A stretch of DNA of 64,000 nt from Rhodococcoides fascians NBRC 12155 = LMG 3623 (GTDB lineage: Bacteria > Actinomycetota > Actinomycetes > Mycobacteriales > Mycobacteriaceae), in contig NZ_BCWW01000001.1 in assembly GCF_001894785.1 (NCBI RefSeq), positions 496,001 through 560,000 of the forward strand, in the 5' to 3' direction. The notes under the pieces are model-generated. The model was given only the letters and a program-made list of their open reading frames with translations. It did not search any database and was not told the DNA's origin. Positions 20,329-29,744 of this stretch are shown in pieces (positions within the stretch are counted from its first letter, which is position 1; each line of letters begins with the position of its first letter). A program made the translations under genes and the position numbers.

Positions 20329-21110
20329 CAGCAACCAGCTTTCAACTCGTTGGTAATGCGGTGGTAGATCCCGCCGGAGGTCAGGCCACCGTCGACGACA
20401 ATTTCTGTGCCGGTAATGTATTGCGATGAATCCGACAGCAGGAACGCGACCGATTCTGCGATTTCTTCGGCGTCGGCGACGCGCCCCGCGGGTACCGATT
20501 GCAGGCTTGTCTCTACGAAAGCCGTTGAGCCGGAATGCAGTAATGGTGTGTCGACCAGGCCGGGGTGGATCGAGTTAACTCGAACTCCGTATTCGGCGAA
20601 CTCGAGTGCTCCTACCTTCGACAGGCCACGCACCCCCCATTTGCTCGCGCCGTATCCCGCTGCGAAATAGCCGAGCATCCCGGCGATCGAGGACACGTTG
20701 ACGATAGAGCCACCGCCACCCTGTTTCAGAAGTGGCGCACAGGCTTTCATTCCATAGAATACCGAGCTCAGATTTATGTTCATGACGCGGCGCCAGTCGT
20801 CGACGGTCGTCTCCTCGATCCCAGCTCGGTGACTGACACCGGCGTTGTTGACCAGTCCGTCGAGGGCACCATCGGATGTCTCGATCGATTTCGCCAGTTC
20901 GGTCCACGAGTGCGGTTCGGTAACGTCGAGCTGATAGAACTCCGCTCGGCCACCGGCATCGATGATGCCCTTCACGACGGCGTCACCTGTGGCCGTGGAG
21001 ATGTCGGTGACCCAGACCTTTGCTCCCCGGGCTGCGAGCATCTCCGATTCGACGCGGCCCATGCCGCTCCCTGCACCGGTGACGACGATCGTCTTGTTCT
21101 CGAAGTTCAT
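20328..21110 (-). CDS. SDR family oxidoreductase
   Basis: A 260-aa classical SDR. Cofactor loop TGAGSGMG at 11-18, NNAG at 88-91, Ser140, Tyr153 and Lys157 (GYGASKWG). The Asp ending the second strand (VWVTDIS) points to NAD. The start is 13 bp after the MFS stop. Together with the other SDR and the FAD dehydrogenase it probably oxidises an alcohol intermediate in the pathway of this operon. Confidence 0.88.
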   Translation of the reverse strand: MNFENKTIVVTGAGSGMGRVESEMLAARGAKVWVTDISTATGDAVVKGIIDAGGRAEFYQLDVTEPHSWTELAKSIETSDGALDGLVNNAGVSHRAGIEETTVDDWRRVMNINLSSVFYGMKACAPLLKQGGGGSIVNVSSIAGMLGYFAAGYGASKWGVRGLSKVGALEFAEYGVRVNSIHPGLVDTPLLHSGSTAFVETSLQSVPAGRVADAEEIAESVAFLLSDSSQYITGTEIVVDGGLTSGGIYHRITNELKAGC

Positions 21111-21123
21111 ACGAGGGGGCCTC

Positions 21124-22455
21124 TCACTCGGTTTTCAGTTCGGTCCCCTTCGTCTCGGTCACGAAGAAGACCGTGGCGAAGGTGACGACGGCGCAGAACA
21201 CGAAGTAGCCGGCGGGTGCGAGCGGGTTTCCGGTGAGCGAGATCAGGTACGTCGCGATGAAAGGCGCTGTGCCACCGAGCAACATGTTGGTGGTGTTGTT
21301 GCCCAATGCCAGACCGGTGTACCTCACCGATGTCTTGAGCATTTCCACGTACGTCACGTACGAGGCACCGTTGACGACGGATACCGCGATGAACAACACC
21401 GACTGTCCGACGACGGCCTGCCACAGTGTGCCGCCGGCCATCATCATGAACATGGGGACACCGAGAACGATGGCTGCGAAGCTACCCGCGAACAGAACGG
21501 GCTTCCGGCCGTACCTGTCGGCCATGTAGCCCGAGATGGGCAGGGTGATCACTCCGAGAACCAAGGCGAGCGAGGTCGACAGAAACGCTGCCTGCGAGGT
21601 CTGGCCGCCCTCGGTCCTGAGGTACGTAGCAGCATAGACCGAGGCGATGTAGTAGCCACCCGTGATGAGCGCGCCGAGCAGGATGATCTTCACGACGCTG
21701 CCGCCGGAGGTGCTCAGTAGCTCCGAGATAGGAAGCTTCTTCGTCTCTCCCTTGTCCTCGAGTTCCTTGAATTCCGGAGTGTCGTCGAGACGGTTCCTGA
21801 TCCAGATGCCGACGCCGCCGATCACGAGGCTGAGAAGGAACGGGATTCGCCATGCCCAGGACAGGATCTGTTCGTCGGTGAACACCGAGTTCAGTGCCAG
21901 CGCGCAGAGTGAGGCAAGCAGGGACCCGATATATGTTCCGGTGTTGACCATCGACGTCTGGGTCGCTCGCCACCGTGTCGGCGCGGACTCGGACACGAAT
22001 GCGTTCGCGCCTCCGAGTTCACCACCGGCAGCGAATCCCTGAAGGCATCTGCACAGGACGAGAACCGAGGTGGCCCAAACTCCCAGCGTGACGTACGTGG
22101 GGAGCAGTCCGATTCCGGCGGTTGCGATCACCATCAGCAGGATGGTCCAGGACAACGCATTCTTGCGGCCGTACTTGTCGCCTATGTGTCCGAAGAAGAT
22201 TCCGCCTGGAACTCGCAGGAAGAAGGCGACGGCGAACGCCGCGAAGGTACCGAGAAGTGCGGCCGTCGGATCGTCGGAGACGAAGAACAGCGCGGCGATG
22301 GTGGTGGCCATGTAGCCGTAGATGCCGAAGTCGTAGTACTCGACGACGGTTCCGACGACGGCGGCTCGGATGACGGTCAAGGGAGATTGTGGCGGGTTCG
22401 TCCCGGGGGTTCGTGCGTCCGACTCGGGCTGCGCGGCGCGATCGTTCGTAGTCAT
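21124..22455 (-). CDS. MFS transporter, metabolite:H+ symporter type
   Basis: A 443-aa twelve-helix transporter. The first segment VVGTVVEYYDFGIYGYMA and the loop-2 motif GHIGDKYGRKNALS are characteristic of the metabolite:H+ symporter family (alpha-ketoglutarate, shikimate and proline/betaine permease relatives). A second copy-like motif MADRYGRKPVLF is in loop 8-9. It probably imports the substrate of the surrounding catabolic operon. It lies 22 bp after the FAD dehydrogenase stop. Confidence 0.88.
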   Translation of the reverse strand: MTTNDRAAQPESDARTPGTNPPQSPLTVIRAAVVGTVVEYYDFGIYGYMATTIAALFFVSDDPTAALLGTFAAFAVAFFLRVPGGIFFGHIGDKYGRKNALSWTILLMVIATAGIGLLPTYVTLGVWATSVLVLCRCLQGFAAGGELGGANAFVSESAPTRWRATQTSMVNTGTYIGSLLASLCALALNSVFTDEQILSWAWRIPFLLSLVIGGVGIWIRNRLDDTPEFKELEDKGETKKLPISELLSTSGGSVVKIILLGALITGGYYIASVYAATYLRTEGGQTSQAAFLSTSLALVLGVITLPISGYMADRYGRKPVLFAGSFAAIVLGVPMFMMMAGGTLWQAVVGQSVLFIAVSVVNGASYVTYVEMLKTSVRYTGLALGNNTTNMLLGGTAPFIATYLISLTGNPLAPAGYFVFCAVVTFATVFFVTETKGTELKTE

Positions 22456-22477
22456 CGGTGTCCTCGAGGTCAGGGGG

Positions 22478-23917
22478 TCAGGCCGTCAGCGGCTGAGCGT
22501 CGACGGTGTGAAGGGCAGCGTTTCGACCGGCAATCCGGCCCATGGTCAAGGCATTCGCCACAGCGTTGCCGCCACCGACGTACCGCTGCCCGAGAACTCC
22601 GGCTCCAGCCTCGCCTGCGGCGAACAGGCCGGGCACGCGGGTGCCACGTGTTGTCAACACAGCGGAATCGGAATCGATCTCCAAACCTGCATGTGTGCAG
22701 ACCAATTCGGCGGGAAGGATGCGTGCGGCATAGAAGGGGGCGGTCCCGATGGGTTCGGGATTCGATGTGCTGCCCTTGTTCTTCAATGTCCGATGGCGAA
22801 GAAAGTCAGGATCCTCGCCATGGGGCAGATGAGCATTCCATCGCTCGATCGTGAAATCGAGAGCTCTGGCAGGCACGGCCATGAGCTCGGCCAGCTCCGT
22901 GAGGGTGGCTGCGCGAAGCGTTCGGCCGGAGTCTGCCTCGTCCTGGATGCGATCGGGTGCCCAATCAGCATATCCTGCAGGAAGATTCTGCCGTGCGTGA
23001 TCGTCGAAGACCATCCACGCCGAGCCGCCCTGGGCCTCGATGATTCCAGTCGAGACCGCATACGAGGCGTCTTCGTCCATGAATCGACGTCCCGCGGCGT
23101 TGACGTGGATGCGTGATTTCGGGGGAAACCCGGACTGCCAGTGGTGGTAGCGCTGAAAGTAGACGGTGGGCAGCATGAGTCCCCATCCGTCACCGGTTAC
23201 CGACGCGTCCACCGATTGCGCGTAGCGAAGATGGTCACCGCGACTGCCCTCGGCTGCAACGACGAAAAGTGAGGAACCCGCGCGGTTGGCAGCCGGGTAG
23301 TGAATATCGACAAGCGCTGGGTCTCGGGCAAAGCCTCCCGAGGCCACGACCACTGCCGCAGAACGGAGTTCGACGTCATCGGCAACGACTCCCACGACCC
23401 GCTCTTGCTCGATCAGTAGCGCTTGGACACGGGTGTCGAGAACAACCTCGATTCCGTGCCTGCGCCGCGCGGCGTCCAGAACCTGAACGAGGCCGAAGCC
23501 CTGGTCTTTCGGAACATGGCCTCGCCAGATGTCCTCGACGCCTGCTTGGCTCAAACCTGGTTGGTGTGCGTTGCCGGATATCCGGGCGGGAATGTCCAAT
23601 CCGAGTTCGAGCAGCCACTCCAGTGTCGGTCCTGCCTGCTCGCAGAAGGTCCGGATCAGACCGGGTTTGAGCATCCACTGATTGAGATCCATGTAGTGCT
23701 GGAAGTACTTCTCGGCGCTGTCGTCGATCCCGAGTGCGCGCTGAACGCTGGTCGCTGCCGCAGTGAACAATCCGGCCGACAGGGCCGTCGATCCGCCCAG
23801 TTCCTTGCGAGCCTCGAAAAGAATGACGGATGCGCCGTTCTCGGCCGCTGTCACAGCGGCTGCGAGCCCCGCGCCGCCGCCACCGATGACGATGACGTCG
23901 TAGTCGGTGTCAGACAT
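22478..23917 (-). CDS. FAD-dependent dehydrogenase, fumarate reductase/ketosteroid dehydrogenase-like
   Basis: A 479-aa flavoprotein with FAD motif VIVIGGGGAGLAAAVTAAE and the family C-terminal FAD contact GLFAAGEAGAGVLGQRYVGG, NAVANALTMGRIAG. This FrdA-like family contains 3-ketosteroid delta-1-dehydrogenases, fumarate reductase flavoproteins and tricarballylate dehydrogenase, so it probably introduces or reduces a C=C bond next to a carbonyl. ATG 23917 overlaps the upstream SDR stop by 8 bp. Substrate not identifiable. Confidence 0.85.
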   Translation of the reverse strand: MSDTDYDVIVIGGGGAGLAAAVTAAENGASVILFEARKELGGSTALSAGLFTAAATSVQRALGIDDSAEKYFQHYMDLNQWMLKPGLIRTFCEQAGPTLEWLLELGLDIPARISGNAHQPGLSQAGVEDIWRGHVPKDQGFGLVQVLDAARRRHGIEVVLDTRVQALLIEQERVVGVVADDVELRSAAVVVASGGFARDPALVDIHYPAANRAGSSLFVVAAEGSRGDHLRYAQSVDASVTGDGWGLMLPTVYFQRYHHWQSGFPPKSRIHVNAAGRRFMDEDASYAVSTGIIEAQGGSAWMVFDDHARQNLPAGYADWAPDRIQDEADSGRTLRAATLTELAELMAVPARALDFTIERWNAHLPHGEDPDFLRHRTLKNKGSTSNPEPIGTAPFYAARILPAELVCTHAGLEIDSDSAVLTTRGTRVPGLFAAGEAGAGVLGQRYVGGGNAVANALTMGRIAGRNAALHTVDAQPLTA

Positions 23918-24734
23918 GACGTGATCCGCCGTCGACCGCAATGCTGTGTCCGGTCACGTAGCGAGCACTGTCCGACAGGAGGAACAGAAGCGGCCCGAAG
24001 ACTTCCTCCGGTGCTCCCAGTCTGTGCAAGGGAACCGAATCGAGTGCTGTGGCGAGCGCTGCCGGATCTTCCTGCACCCACCGAGTCATTTCGGTGTCGA
24101 TGTAGCCGGGTGCGATGGAGTTGACGCGAATGCCGAGGTCACCGAACTCGACGGCGAGGGACTCCGTGAGGTGAGCAACTGCTGCTTTGGACGTGCAGTA
24201 GGCGCCGCGGCCCTTGCGGACACGAAGTGCGGACACCGAGGACATGTTGACAATTGCGCCGCCCCCGCGCATGTGGCGAGCCGCTGCCTGCGAACCGAAC
24301 AGCACACCTTCGACATTCACGCTGAGCGTGGCACTCATCTGCTCCGGGGTGATGTCCGCTGCGTACGCGAACGGGAAGATCCCCGCGTTGTTGATCCAGA
24401 AGTCGATCCGTCCGAATTCGGCAAGGGCAGTTCGGGCGAGGGTTTCGTGATCGTCGGAGACGGTGACGTCGGCTCGAGCGCCGATGATCGTGCCGGGCTG
24501 CTCGACCAGCGAGTCGGTGACCAGCTCCGTAGTGAGTTGCTCGGCTGTCTCCTTCATCCGAGCGTCGTTGATGTCGGCACCGACGACGTGTACACCGCGC
24601 GCCGCAAGTCCCTTGGCGAACACCGATCCCATTCCCTGGGCGGCCCCAGTGACGACAGCCACCTTGCCCGACAGTTCGGGGTAGACCGCAGTCATCGTGC
24701 GATCGACGACGCGTCCTGGATTGGGGTTGTTCAT
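23910..24734 (-). CDS. SDR family oxidoreductase, first gene of catabolic operon
   Basis: A 274-aa SDR from ATG 24734 (GAGGAG, ideal spacing). Motifs: TGAAQGMG at 29-36, NNAG at 115-118, Ser165/166, Tyr179 and Lys183 (AYCTSKAA). The second-strand Asp (VVGADIND) suggests NAD. It leads the operon SDR, FAD dehydrogenase, MFS, SDR, SnoaL-like and is divergent from the IclR gene across a region with a strong palindrome. Confidence 0.88.
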   Translation of the reverse strand: MNNPNPGRVVDRTMTAVYPELSGKVAVVTGAAQGMGSVFAKGLAARGVHVVGADINDARMKETAEQLTTELVTDSLVEQPGTIIGARADVTVSDDHETLARTALAEFGRIDFWINNAGIFPFAYAADITPEQMSATLSVNVEGVLFGSQAAARHMRGGGAIVNMSSVSALRVRKGRGAYCTSKAAVAHLTESLAVEFGDLGIRVNSIAPGYIDTEMTRWVQEDPAALATALDSVPLHRLGAPEEVFGPLLFLLSDSARYVTGHSIAVDGGSRHV

Positions 24735-24812
24735 GGTGTTCTCCTCATGCAAAAGATCTCGATCGGGTTTACGAAGCGGTGTGTGGGGACACCTTGCGGT
24801 GGCCGGAATCAC

Positions 24813-24839
24813 TGTGCGATAATCGCACGCAGTGTGCGA
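24813..24839. promoter_or_regulatory. IclR-type operator
   Basis: A perfect inverted repeat GTGCGAT-A-ATCGCAC occupies 24813-24827, and a third half-site GTGCGAT follows at 24833-24839. It lies in the 158-bp divergent region between the operon start (24734) and the IclR gene (24893), so it probably is the binding site of that regulator. Confidence 0.7.
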
Positions 24840-24892
24840 TTCATATCGAACTGTAGGTGGTCCACCTCACACTCGTCAATAGGGGGCGACTC

Positions 24893-25615
24893 ATGACCAA
24901 TGCCGATTCAGGTCGCAGGGACGGCACGGACGCCGTGTCCATCGATTCAGGTATGTCGAAAACGCTGCACCACGGCCTCGCCGTGCTCGAGCTCCTGGCC
25001 GAACATCCGAACGGCTTGTCCATCACGGAGATCGCCGACGGAATCGGTGTGCACCGCACCGTCGCTCACCGTCTGGTCCGCACCCTCGAGGCTCATCGTC
25101 TGTGCCGGCGAGACGATTTCAAGCGAATTGCTCTCGGGGCCGGGCTCGTGGCACTCGCGGAACCTGTCGAGCAAGATCTGCGGACCGTGGCGCGCCCCGT
25201 TCTCGAAGAACTGGCAGACCAGTTGGGAGCGACTGTCCATCTCGTGGTTCGCGAAAATGCAACGGAAGTACGGGCATTGATGGTCGTAGAGCCCCGGGGC
25301 GCGAAAGTGCACGTGGCATTTCGTGGGGGGCAGGTCGATCCGATCGACCGGGGATCCGCCGGCCTGGCAATGCTCGCGTCATTGCCTGCGGCGGATGGGG
25401 AACGCGCAGAAGTGACGAAGGCACGACGCGTCGGATATGCGGTCACCCACGGCGAAGTGATTCCCTCGGTCGGCGGGGTATCCGCCGTGGTGCCGGGTCA
25501 CCGCGGGGACGCCGTGGCGAGCGTGGGTGCGTCGGTGTTCGAGATCGACGACGAAGAGCAACTCGGTGCGGCCGTCGTCGCTGCGGCGGCGCGGTTGGGG
25601 CGTCTGCTTCGTTAG
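24893..25615 (+). CDS. IclR family transcriptional regulator
   Basis: A 240-aa IclR protein. The N-terminal winged helix is at about 25-80 ([35 protein letters not shown]), followed by the effector domain ([25 protein letters not shown]). ATG 24893 follows GGGGGCG; an upstream GTG has no ribosome site. It is divergent from the SDR/FAD/MFS operon and next to a palindrome, so it is the likely local regulator; the effector would be a pathway acid. Confidence 0.88.
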   Translation: MTNADSGRRDGTDAVSIDSGMSKTLHHGLAVLELLAEHPNGLSITEIADGIGVHRTVAHRLVRTLEAHRLCRRDDFKRIALGAGLVALAEPVEQDLRTVARPVLEELADQLGATVHLVVRENATEVRALMVVEPRGAKVHVAFRGGQVDPIDRGSAGLAMLASLPAADGERAEVTKARRVGYAVTHGEVIPSVGGVSAVVPGHRGDAVASVGASVFEIDDEEQLGAAVVAAAARLGRLLR

Positions 25616-25634
25616 CCGGTGGTTGGGAGTCGTG

Positions 25635-26054
25635 TCAGGCGTCGTCGCGAGACACAGTCCTGTATTGGATGCGCCACCGATCGTCCACTCTTACAACACG
25701 ATCCCGGACCGACGTGAATCGGAGGAGCCGGGTCTCGCCACCACGCGGTGTTGCCATAATCTGGAGGTAGCAGTCGACTGTCAGTTCGTCGACGCTCACG
25801 AGATCGACGGCAATGTTCGTGATGACGTGCCGATGCCTCTCGTTCGCCTCGGCCGCGCTGTCGAAGAAGCGTTGGGCGAAGGCGGTCAGCTGGTCGCTAC
25901 CGACCTGGGGCTCGGGGTAACTGGGCGAATCGAAGACGCCGTCTGCGGTGAATGTCTCCGCCCATTCCGTCGCACGTCCGGAATCGATTGCGTGGCTCTG
26001 CCTGCCGTACAGGAGTTGAACATCGGCAACGGTTGTCGAGTCGGGATCGGGCAT
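25635..26054 (-). CDS. SnoaL-like (NTF2-fold) protein
   Basis: A 139-aa NTF2-fold protein from ATG 26054, behind GAAGGAG. It shows [33 protein letters not shown] and the closing [13 protein letters not shown]. The sequence up to 26219 upstream lacks coding character. It is a paralog in fold, not close in sequence, to the protein at 19822-20328, and may act in the same pathway. Convergent with the IclR gene (19 bp gap). Confidence 0.78.
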   Translation of the reverse strand: MPDPDSTTVADVQLLYGRQSHAIDSGRATEWAETFTADGVFDSPSYPEPQVGSDQLTAFAQRFFDSAAEANERHRHVITNIAVDLVSVDELTVDCYLQIMATPRGGETRLLRFTSVRDRVVRVDDRWRIQYRTVSRDDA

Positions 26055-26129
26055 AGACGGCTCCTTCGGTGCGCTATTCGCACGGATGGTGCGTATAGGT
26101 GCGACGTTACGTTTCGGTCCGTTCGGCCG

Positions 26130-26692
26130 TCGAGTCAGGGGTGCCCTCACGCGGTGGCGACCTCGTTCGTGGCCGCCGTGGATACCACCCGTACCGCCGT
26201 GCTCGCGACCTCGAAACATATACCGGCTCCAACGAATTCGACGTCGAAGACCCAGGTGAGTGAGGTTGCCCCGGCACTCGCGAGCGCATCGGCGGTGGTG
26301 CGGGCGTGGGTGATGGAGGCGCTGCGGGTCGACACGTCAGGTTCGGTCTTTAACGGCCTGGTCACGGAGGATATCGATCTGAAGGTCGGCGAACGGGTGG
26401 TGCGGCTTCATCGAAACACGCTGAGAATGCCGAACATTAATGCCGTTCATGCCCTGAGTGGGCCAACATTCGATACTGCGAGGCTACTGAACGCGCATGG
26501 GGCAGTAGTCGATTTAACAAGGTGATGCGATTCGGCAAGGGCCCGAGGTCTTGCCCGGGGAAGTCGTTCGCGTTGTCGATGATCGCCGTTTTCGTCGCCG
26601 CGTTCCTGCGTGCGTACCCGGACGCTCACCTCGACCCGACGCAGTACGACAACCGCTACCCGATCCATACGTCCTCCGAACACGGCCTGTAA
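26130..26692 (+). pseudogene. cytochrome P450 remnant, 5'-truncated and frameshifted
   Basis: One frame carries an I-helix-like [12 protein letters not shown] (from 26166), then VMEALRVDT with the ExxR pair of helix K, then [14 protein letters not shown] and [20 protein letters not shown], and ends at 26525. The next frame continues with the complete heme-ligand motif FGKGPRSCPG (Cys codon 26552-26554), KSFALSMIAVFVAAFLRAYP and a stop at 26690. Spacing between the motifs fits a P450. Everything before the I-helix is absent, since an opposite-strand gene occupies it, and a one-base shift lies near 26490-26515. GC content drops locally. This is a decayed gene, possibly once part of the neighbouring catabolic cluster. 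Confidence 0.75.
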
Positions 26693-26719
26693 GTCGAACT
26701 TCGCACATGACCCGAATGG

Positions 26720-27178
26720 TCAGGGGTTGGGCGTGCTCTTGCGAACGCGGTAGTTGTGCCATGCCTGTGCCGCCAGGGGTGCCCCGATCAAGACGCAGGC
26801 GATGATCGGCAATGAAATCGGCCACGGAATCGACAGGTTGTTCGCCGCCAACAGGGCACCGGACAGCGCCATCGACGCGCCGACAGTCTCCAGTAAGTCG
26901 ACCTTGCGCGGCCGGACCGGCGGGAGTCCCATCCACGGGATGCGTCGACCGGCGTTCTCTCGCGACACCCGTCGCGCCGCCGCGACGGAGAGTGCGGCTC
27001 CGACGACAAAAAGGCAGACTCCGGCGACGACGGCCCAGTCGTGACCTCCGTCGATCCACATCGACGCCAGGTACAGCGCCGGGCCGCTGATATAGGCACC
27101 CCACACCTTCCATCGAGGTGCAGCCTCGCGCTCGTCCCGTTGCACGTCGACCGGCCGCATCGGCTGCAGGGGCTCCAT
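26720..27178 (-). CDS. hypothetical membrane protein
   Basis: A 152-aa protein from ATG 27178 (GGAGGG, 7 nt spacing). It has two pairs of hydrophobic helices ([70 protein letters not shown]) joined by a basic cytoplasmic loop ([14 protein letters not shown]). Family not recognised. It is divergent from folD. Confidence 0.62.
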   Translation of the reverse strand: MEPLQPMRPVDVQRDEREAAPRWKVWGAYISGPALYLASMWIDGGHDWAVVAGVCLFVVGAALSVAAARRVSRENAGRRIPWMGLPPVRPRKVDLLETVGASMALSGALLAANNLSIPWPISLPIIACVLIGAPLAAQAWHNYRVRKSTPNP

Positions 27179-27243
27179 GTCTCGACCCTCCCATACCGCG
27201 GCTCTTGACCGGTCCCTGCGACTCACCGTACCCTGACCGACAG

Positions 27244-27254
27244 TTGATATATCA
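27244..27254. promoter_or_regulatory. TTGATATATCA operator, folD
   Basis: Palindromic TTGATATATCA, 38 bp upstream of the folD ATG. It is one of five near-identical copies (also at 32802, 34034, 36062 and 48652) confined to the glycine betaine/C1 locus. Probably bound by one or both GntR regulators encoded there. Confidence 0.7.
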
Positions 27255-27291
27255 GAATCGCAGCGGCCCGCCGAACCGAGGAATCGAAAGT

Positions 27292-28167
27292 ATGACCACA
27301 GCGCTCAAGATCGACGGAACCGCGGTCAGCGCGATCGTCAAGGACGATCTGCGATACCGCGTCGAACGGCTCGCCCAGCAGGGGATTCGGCCCGGTCTGG
27401 GCACGATTCTGGTGGGCGACGATCCGGGTAGCCGTTCCTATGTCGCGGCGAAGCATCGCGACTGCGCCGAGGTGGGACTGCATTCGATTCAGGTCCGGTT
27501 GCCTGCAACCGCGAGTCAGCAGGAGATCGAAGATGCCGTGCACGCTCTCAACGAGGATCCCGAGTGCACCGGGTTCATCGTTCAGTTGCCGCTGCCCTCG
27601 CACATCGACACCCATCGGGTGATCGAGCTGATCGATCCTCGCAAGGATGCCGACGGGCTGCATCCGACCAATTTGGGTCGGCTCGTACTCGGCATGGACG
27701 GGCCGCTGCCCTGCACCCCACGCGGGATATTGGAACTGCTTCGGCACCACGATGTTCCGATCACCGGTGCTCGCTTCTGCATCATCGGATGTGGAATCAC
27801 GGTGGGTCGTCCGCTCGGCTTGATGCTGACGCGTCGCAGCGAACACGCCACCGTGACGATGTGTCACGAGGCGACGGTGGACACCGCCGCGCACACTCGG
27901 GCCGCCGACGTGGTCATCGCGGCAGCGGGTGTTGCGCATCTGGTGCAACCGGACTGGATCAGTGCCGGAGCCACGGTGTTGTCGGTGGGAATCACCCGTA
28001 CCGTCGAGGGCATCCTCGGCGATGTGCACCCCGGCGTCGAGCACATTGCGGGGCGGCTCAGTGGAGCCACCGGCGGGGTCGGGCCGATGACCAGGGCGAT
28101 GCTGTTGACGAACGTGGTGGAGTGCGCGGAGGCCGCTCAGGCCGAGGGGATGAAGGACTCCCGATAG
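27292..28167 (+). CDS. folD: bifunctional methylene-THF dehydrogenase/methenyl-THF cyclohydrolase
   Basis: A 291-aa FolD that converts 5,10-methylene-THF via methenyl-THF to 10-formyl-THF with NADP. Catalytic Tyr50 and Lys54 ([14 protein letters not shown]), the FIVQLPLP segment, the KDADG loop and the closing [11 protein letters not shown] are present. The Rossmann loop reads [11 protein letters not shown] where most FolDs have a Gly-Arg-Ser turn. In context it oxidises methylene-THF released by dimethylglycine and sarcosine oxidation; its product feeds PurU (38643). Its 3' end overlaps the convergent IclR gene by 31 bp. A housekeeping folD probably exists elsewhere. Confidence 0.93.
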   Translation: MTTALKIDGTAVSAIVKDDLRYRVERLAQQGIRPGLGTILVGDDPGSRSYVAAKHRDCAEVGLHSIQVRLPATASQQEIEDAVHALNEDPECTGFIVQLPLPSHIDTHRVIELIDPRKDADGLHPTNLGRLVLGMDGPLPCTPRGILELLRHHDVPITGARFCIIGCGITVGRPLGLMLTRRSEHATVTMCHEATVDTAAHTRAADVVIAAAGVAHLVQPDWISAGATVLSVGITRTVEGILGDVHPGVEHIAGRLSGATGGVGPMTRAMLLTNVVECAEAAQAEGMKDSR

Positions 28168-28940
28168 CCCATTTTTTCGCTGATCTCGGCGGCGGCGGCC
28201 AGCACGTCTGGGACGATGGCCCGCATTCTGGTCTCGTCGAAGCGGTAGACCGGTCCCGAGATGCTCAGCGCGGCGGTCGTCTTGCCGGTGTAGTCGAGAA
28301 TCGGGGCTGCGATGGCGTTGAGTCCGGTCTCGAACTCTTCGACGACGACGGCGTATCCGAGGGATACCGCAGCATCGAGTTCGGCAGTGAGACCGGCTTT
28401 GGTGGTGAGCGTGTGCTCGGTGTACCGGTGGAGGTCGAGTCCGTCCACGACGTCCTGACGCGTATCGGAGTCGAGGGCAGCCAGCAACACCTTGCCGCTC
28501 GCGGTGGCGTGCAGCGGTGTCTGCTCCCCGATCCAGTTGTGGGTTCCCACCGAACTCGGCCCGCGGGCCTGGTCCAGGTGGACCGCTGTATTGGACCGCA
28601 GCACAGCGATATTGACCGTTTCGCCGAGCTTGCCGGCGAGGCGTTCACAGACCGCGTGGCCGTATTCGGTGATCTCCAGACGCTCGGGCACGGCCGCCGC
28701 GAGCCGGAGGACTCCGAGGCTGAGCCGGTACTTGCCGCGATTGTGCGTCTGCATCACCATGTCGTGTTCTTCGAGCGACGCCAGCAGCCTCGACACCGTG
28801 GATTTGTGCACACCGATCTCGGTGGCGATGGCGCTCACGCCGGCCTCTCCGAGCCGTGCCACGACCTCGAGCACCCGAAATGCGCGGTCGACGGACTGGA
28901 CGCCACCCTCGGGGGCACGTGTCGAATCGTCGCTGGCCAC
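28137..28940 (-). CDS. IclR family transcriptional regulator
   Basis: A 267-aa IclR protein with GTG start at 28940. The winged helix is at about 15-75 ([20 protein letters not shown]) and the effector domain includes [21 protein letters not shown] and AISGP-like [14 protein letters not shown]. It follows the GntR gene by 69 bp on the same strand, downstream of the Rieske oxygenase genes, and probably regulates betaine demethylation. Operator not identified. Confidence 0.88.
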   Translation of the reverse strand: MASDDSTRAPEGGVQSVDRAFRVLEVVARLGEAGVSAIATEIGVHKSTVSRLLASLEEHDMVMQTHNRGKYRLSLGVLRLAAAVPERLEITEYGHAVCERLAGKLGETVNIAVLRSNTAVHLDQARGPSSVGTHNWIGEQTPLHATASGKVLLAALDSDTRQDVVDGLDLHRYTEHTLTTKAGLTAELDAAVSLGYAVVVEEFETGLNAIAAPILDYTGKTTAALSISGPVYRFDETRMRAIVPDVLAAAAEISEKMGYRESFIPSA

Positions 28941-29009
28941 CCCCGCGACTATACGTAACAGGCACTTGGCCGTGGTGTTGCCCCTCGAAGCGTGGCCCGA
29001 GTCGGCGAT

Positions 29010-29702
29010 CTAGATGACGGCGCGCACCGCGTCGTCGAACTCGGTCACGTGTGCTCGGGCGATGGTCGCGGCCTTCTCGGCATCCCCGGCCGCGATGGCG
29101 CGCAGCAGCTCGGTGTGCGTCCCCACATGGTCGGCCAGGGGAGGCAGACGATCCATGAACAACCAGAAGATTCTCGTCGCGAGATTGTTGTAGCGAATCA
29201 ATGCGTCTTCGAGAACCGGGTTGGCCGCCAGCCGGTAGACGGTGCGATGCACTTCGGCGTCCCAGTTGATCAGGTCGTATTGGCTCGGCGGCGTCGCCTC
29301 GAACTTCTCGGTGCGGTCGGCCATGCCCAGCAGAACTTGGCGTTGGGTTGCGGTAGCCGCGGTGGCGGCCTTCGCTGCGGCCAGTGGCTCGAGCCGCTGG
29401 CGGATTTCGGAGATGTCGCCCAGATCGGCGACGTCGATGGCCGTGGCAAAAGTGCCGCGGCGGGCGTGCGAGATGACGAGGCGCTCGTACTCGAGCCGCT
29501 TGAGAGCTTCCCGTACCGGCGTGCGTCCAACGCCCAGCTCGGCGGACAACGCCGATTCGACGACGGCCTCACCCGGCTTGATGGTCAGCATGATCAGTTT
29601 GTCGCGGATAGCCGAGTAAGCGACGTCGGCCATCGTCGCTCCGGGTTCGCCCGGCACCCCCGACGATCCGGGGGCGCCCGGCGATGCGACCTCGACACTC
29701 AT
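29010..29702 (-). CDS. GntR family (FCD-type) transcriptional regulator
   Basis: A 230-aa GntR regulator from ATG 29702 (AGGATCGG upstream). N-terminal winged helix (VESALSAELGVGRTPVREAL, RRGTFATAIDVADL) and all-helical FCD effector domain with metal-ligand-like residues (INWDAEVHRTVYRLA; HVGTHTELLRAI). It is clearly paralogous to the GntR at 48734 in the recognition region, so the two probably read the same TTGATATATCAA operators. It lies 42 bp after the Rieske oxygenase stop, in the same operon. Confidence 0.88.
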   Translation of the reverse strand: MSVEVASPGAPGSSGVPGEPGATMADVAYSAIRDKLIMLTIKPGEAVVESALSAELGVGRTPVREALKRLEYERLVISHARRGTFATAIDVADLGDISEIRQRLEPLAAAKAATAATATQRQVLLGMADRTEKFEATPPSQYDLINWDAEVHRTVYRLAANPVLEDALIRYNNLATRIFWLFMDRLPPLADHVGTHTELLRAIAAGDAEKAATIARAHVTEFDDAVRAVI

Positions 29703-29744
29703 GGTTACCGATCCTATCGGCACCGAGTGCGGGGCAGCGTGCGG

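Noticed and set aside
25527..26130. Plus-strand extension of the P450 remnant frame across the SnoaL-like gene
   Set aside because: Antisense to a supported gene with its own ribosome site; P450-like features start only near 26142.
27118..27291. N-terminal extension of FolD
   Set aside because: Pro/Arg-rich with no folate-enzyme similarity; it would also swallow the operator at 27244.
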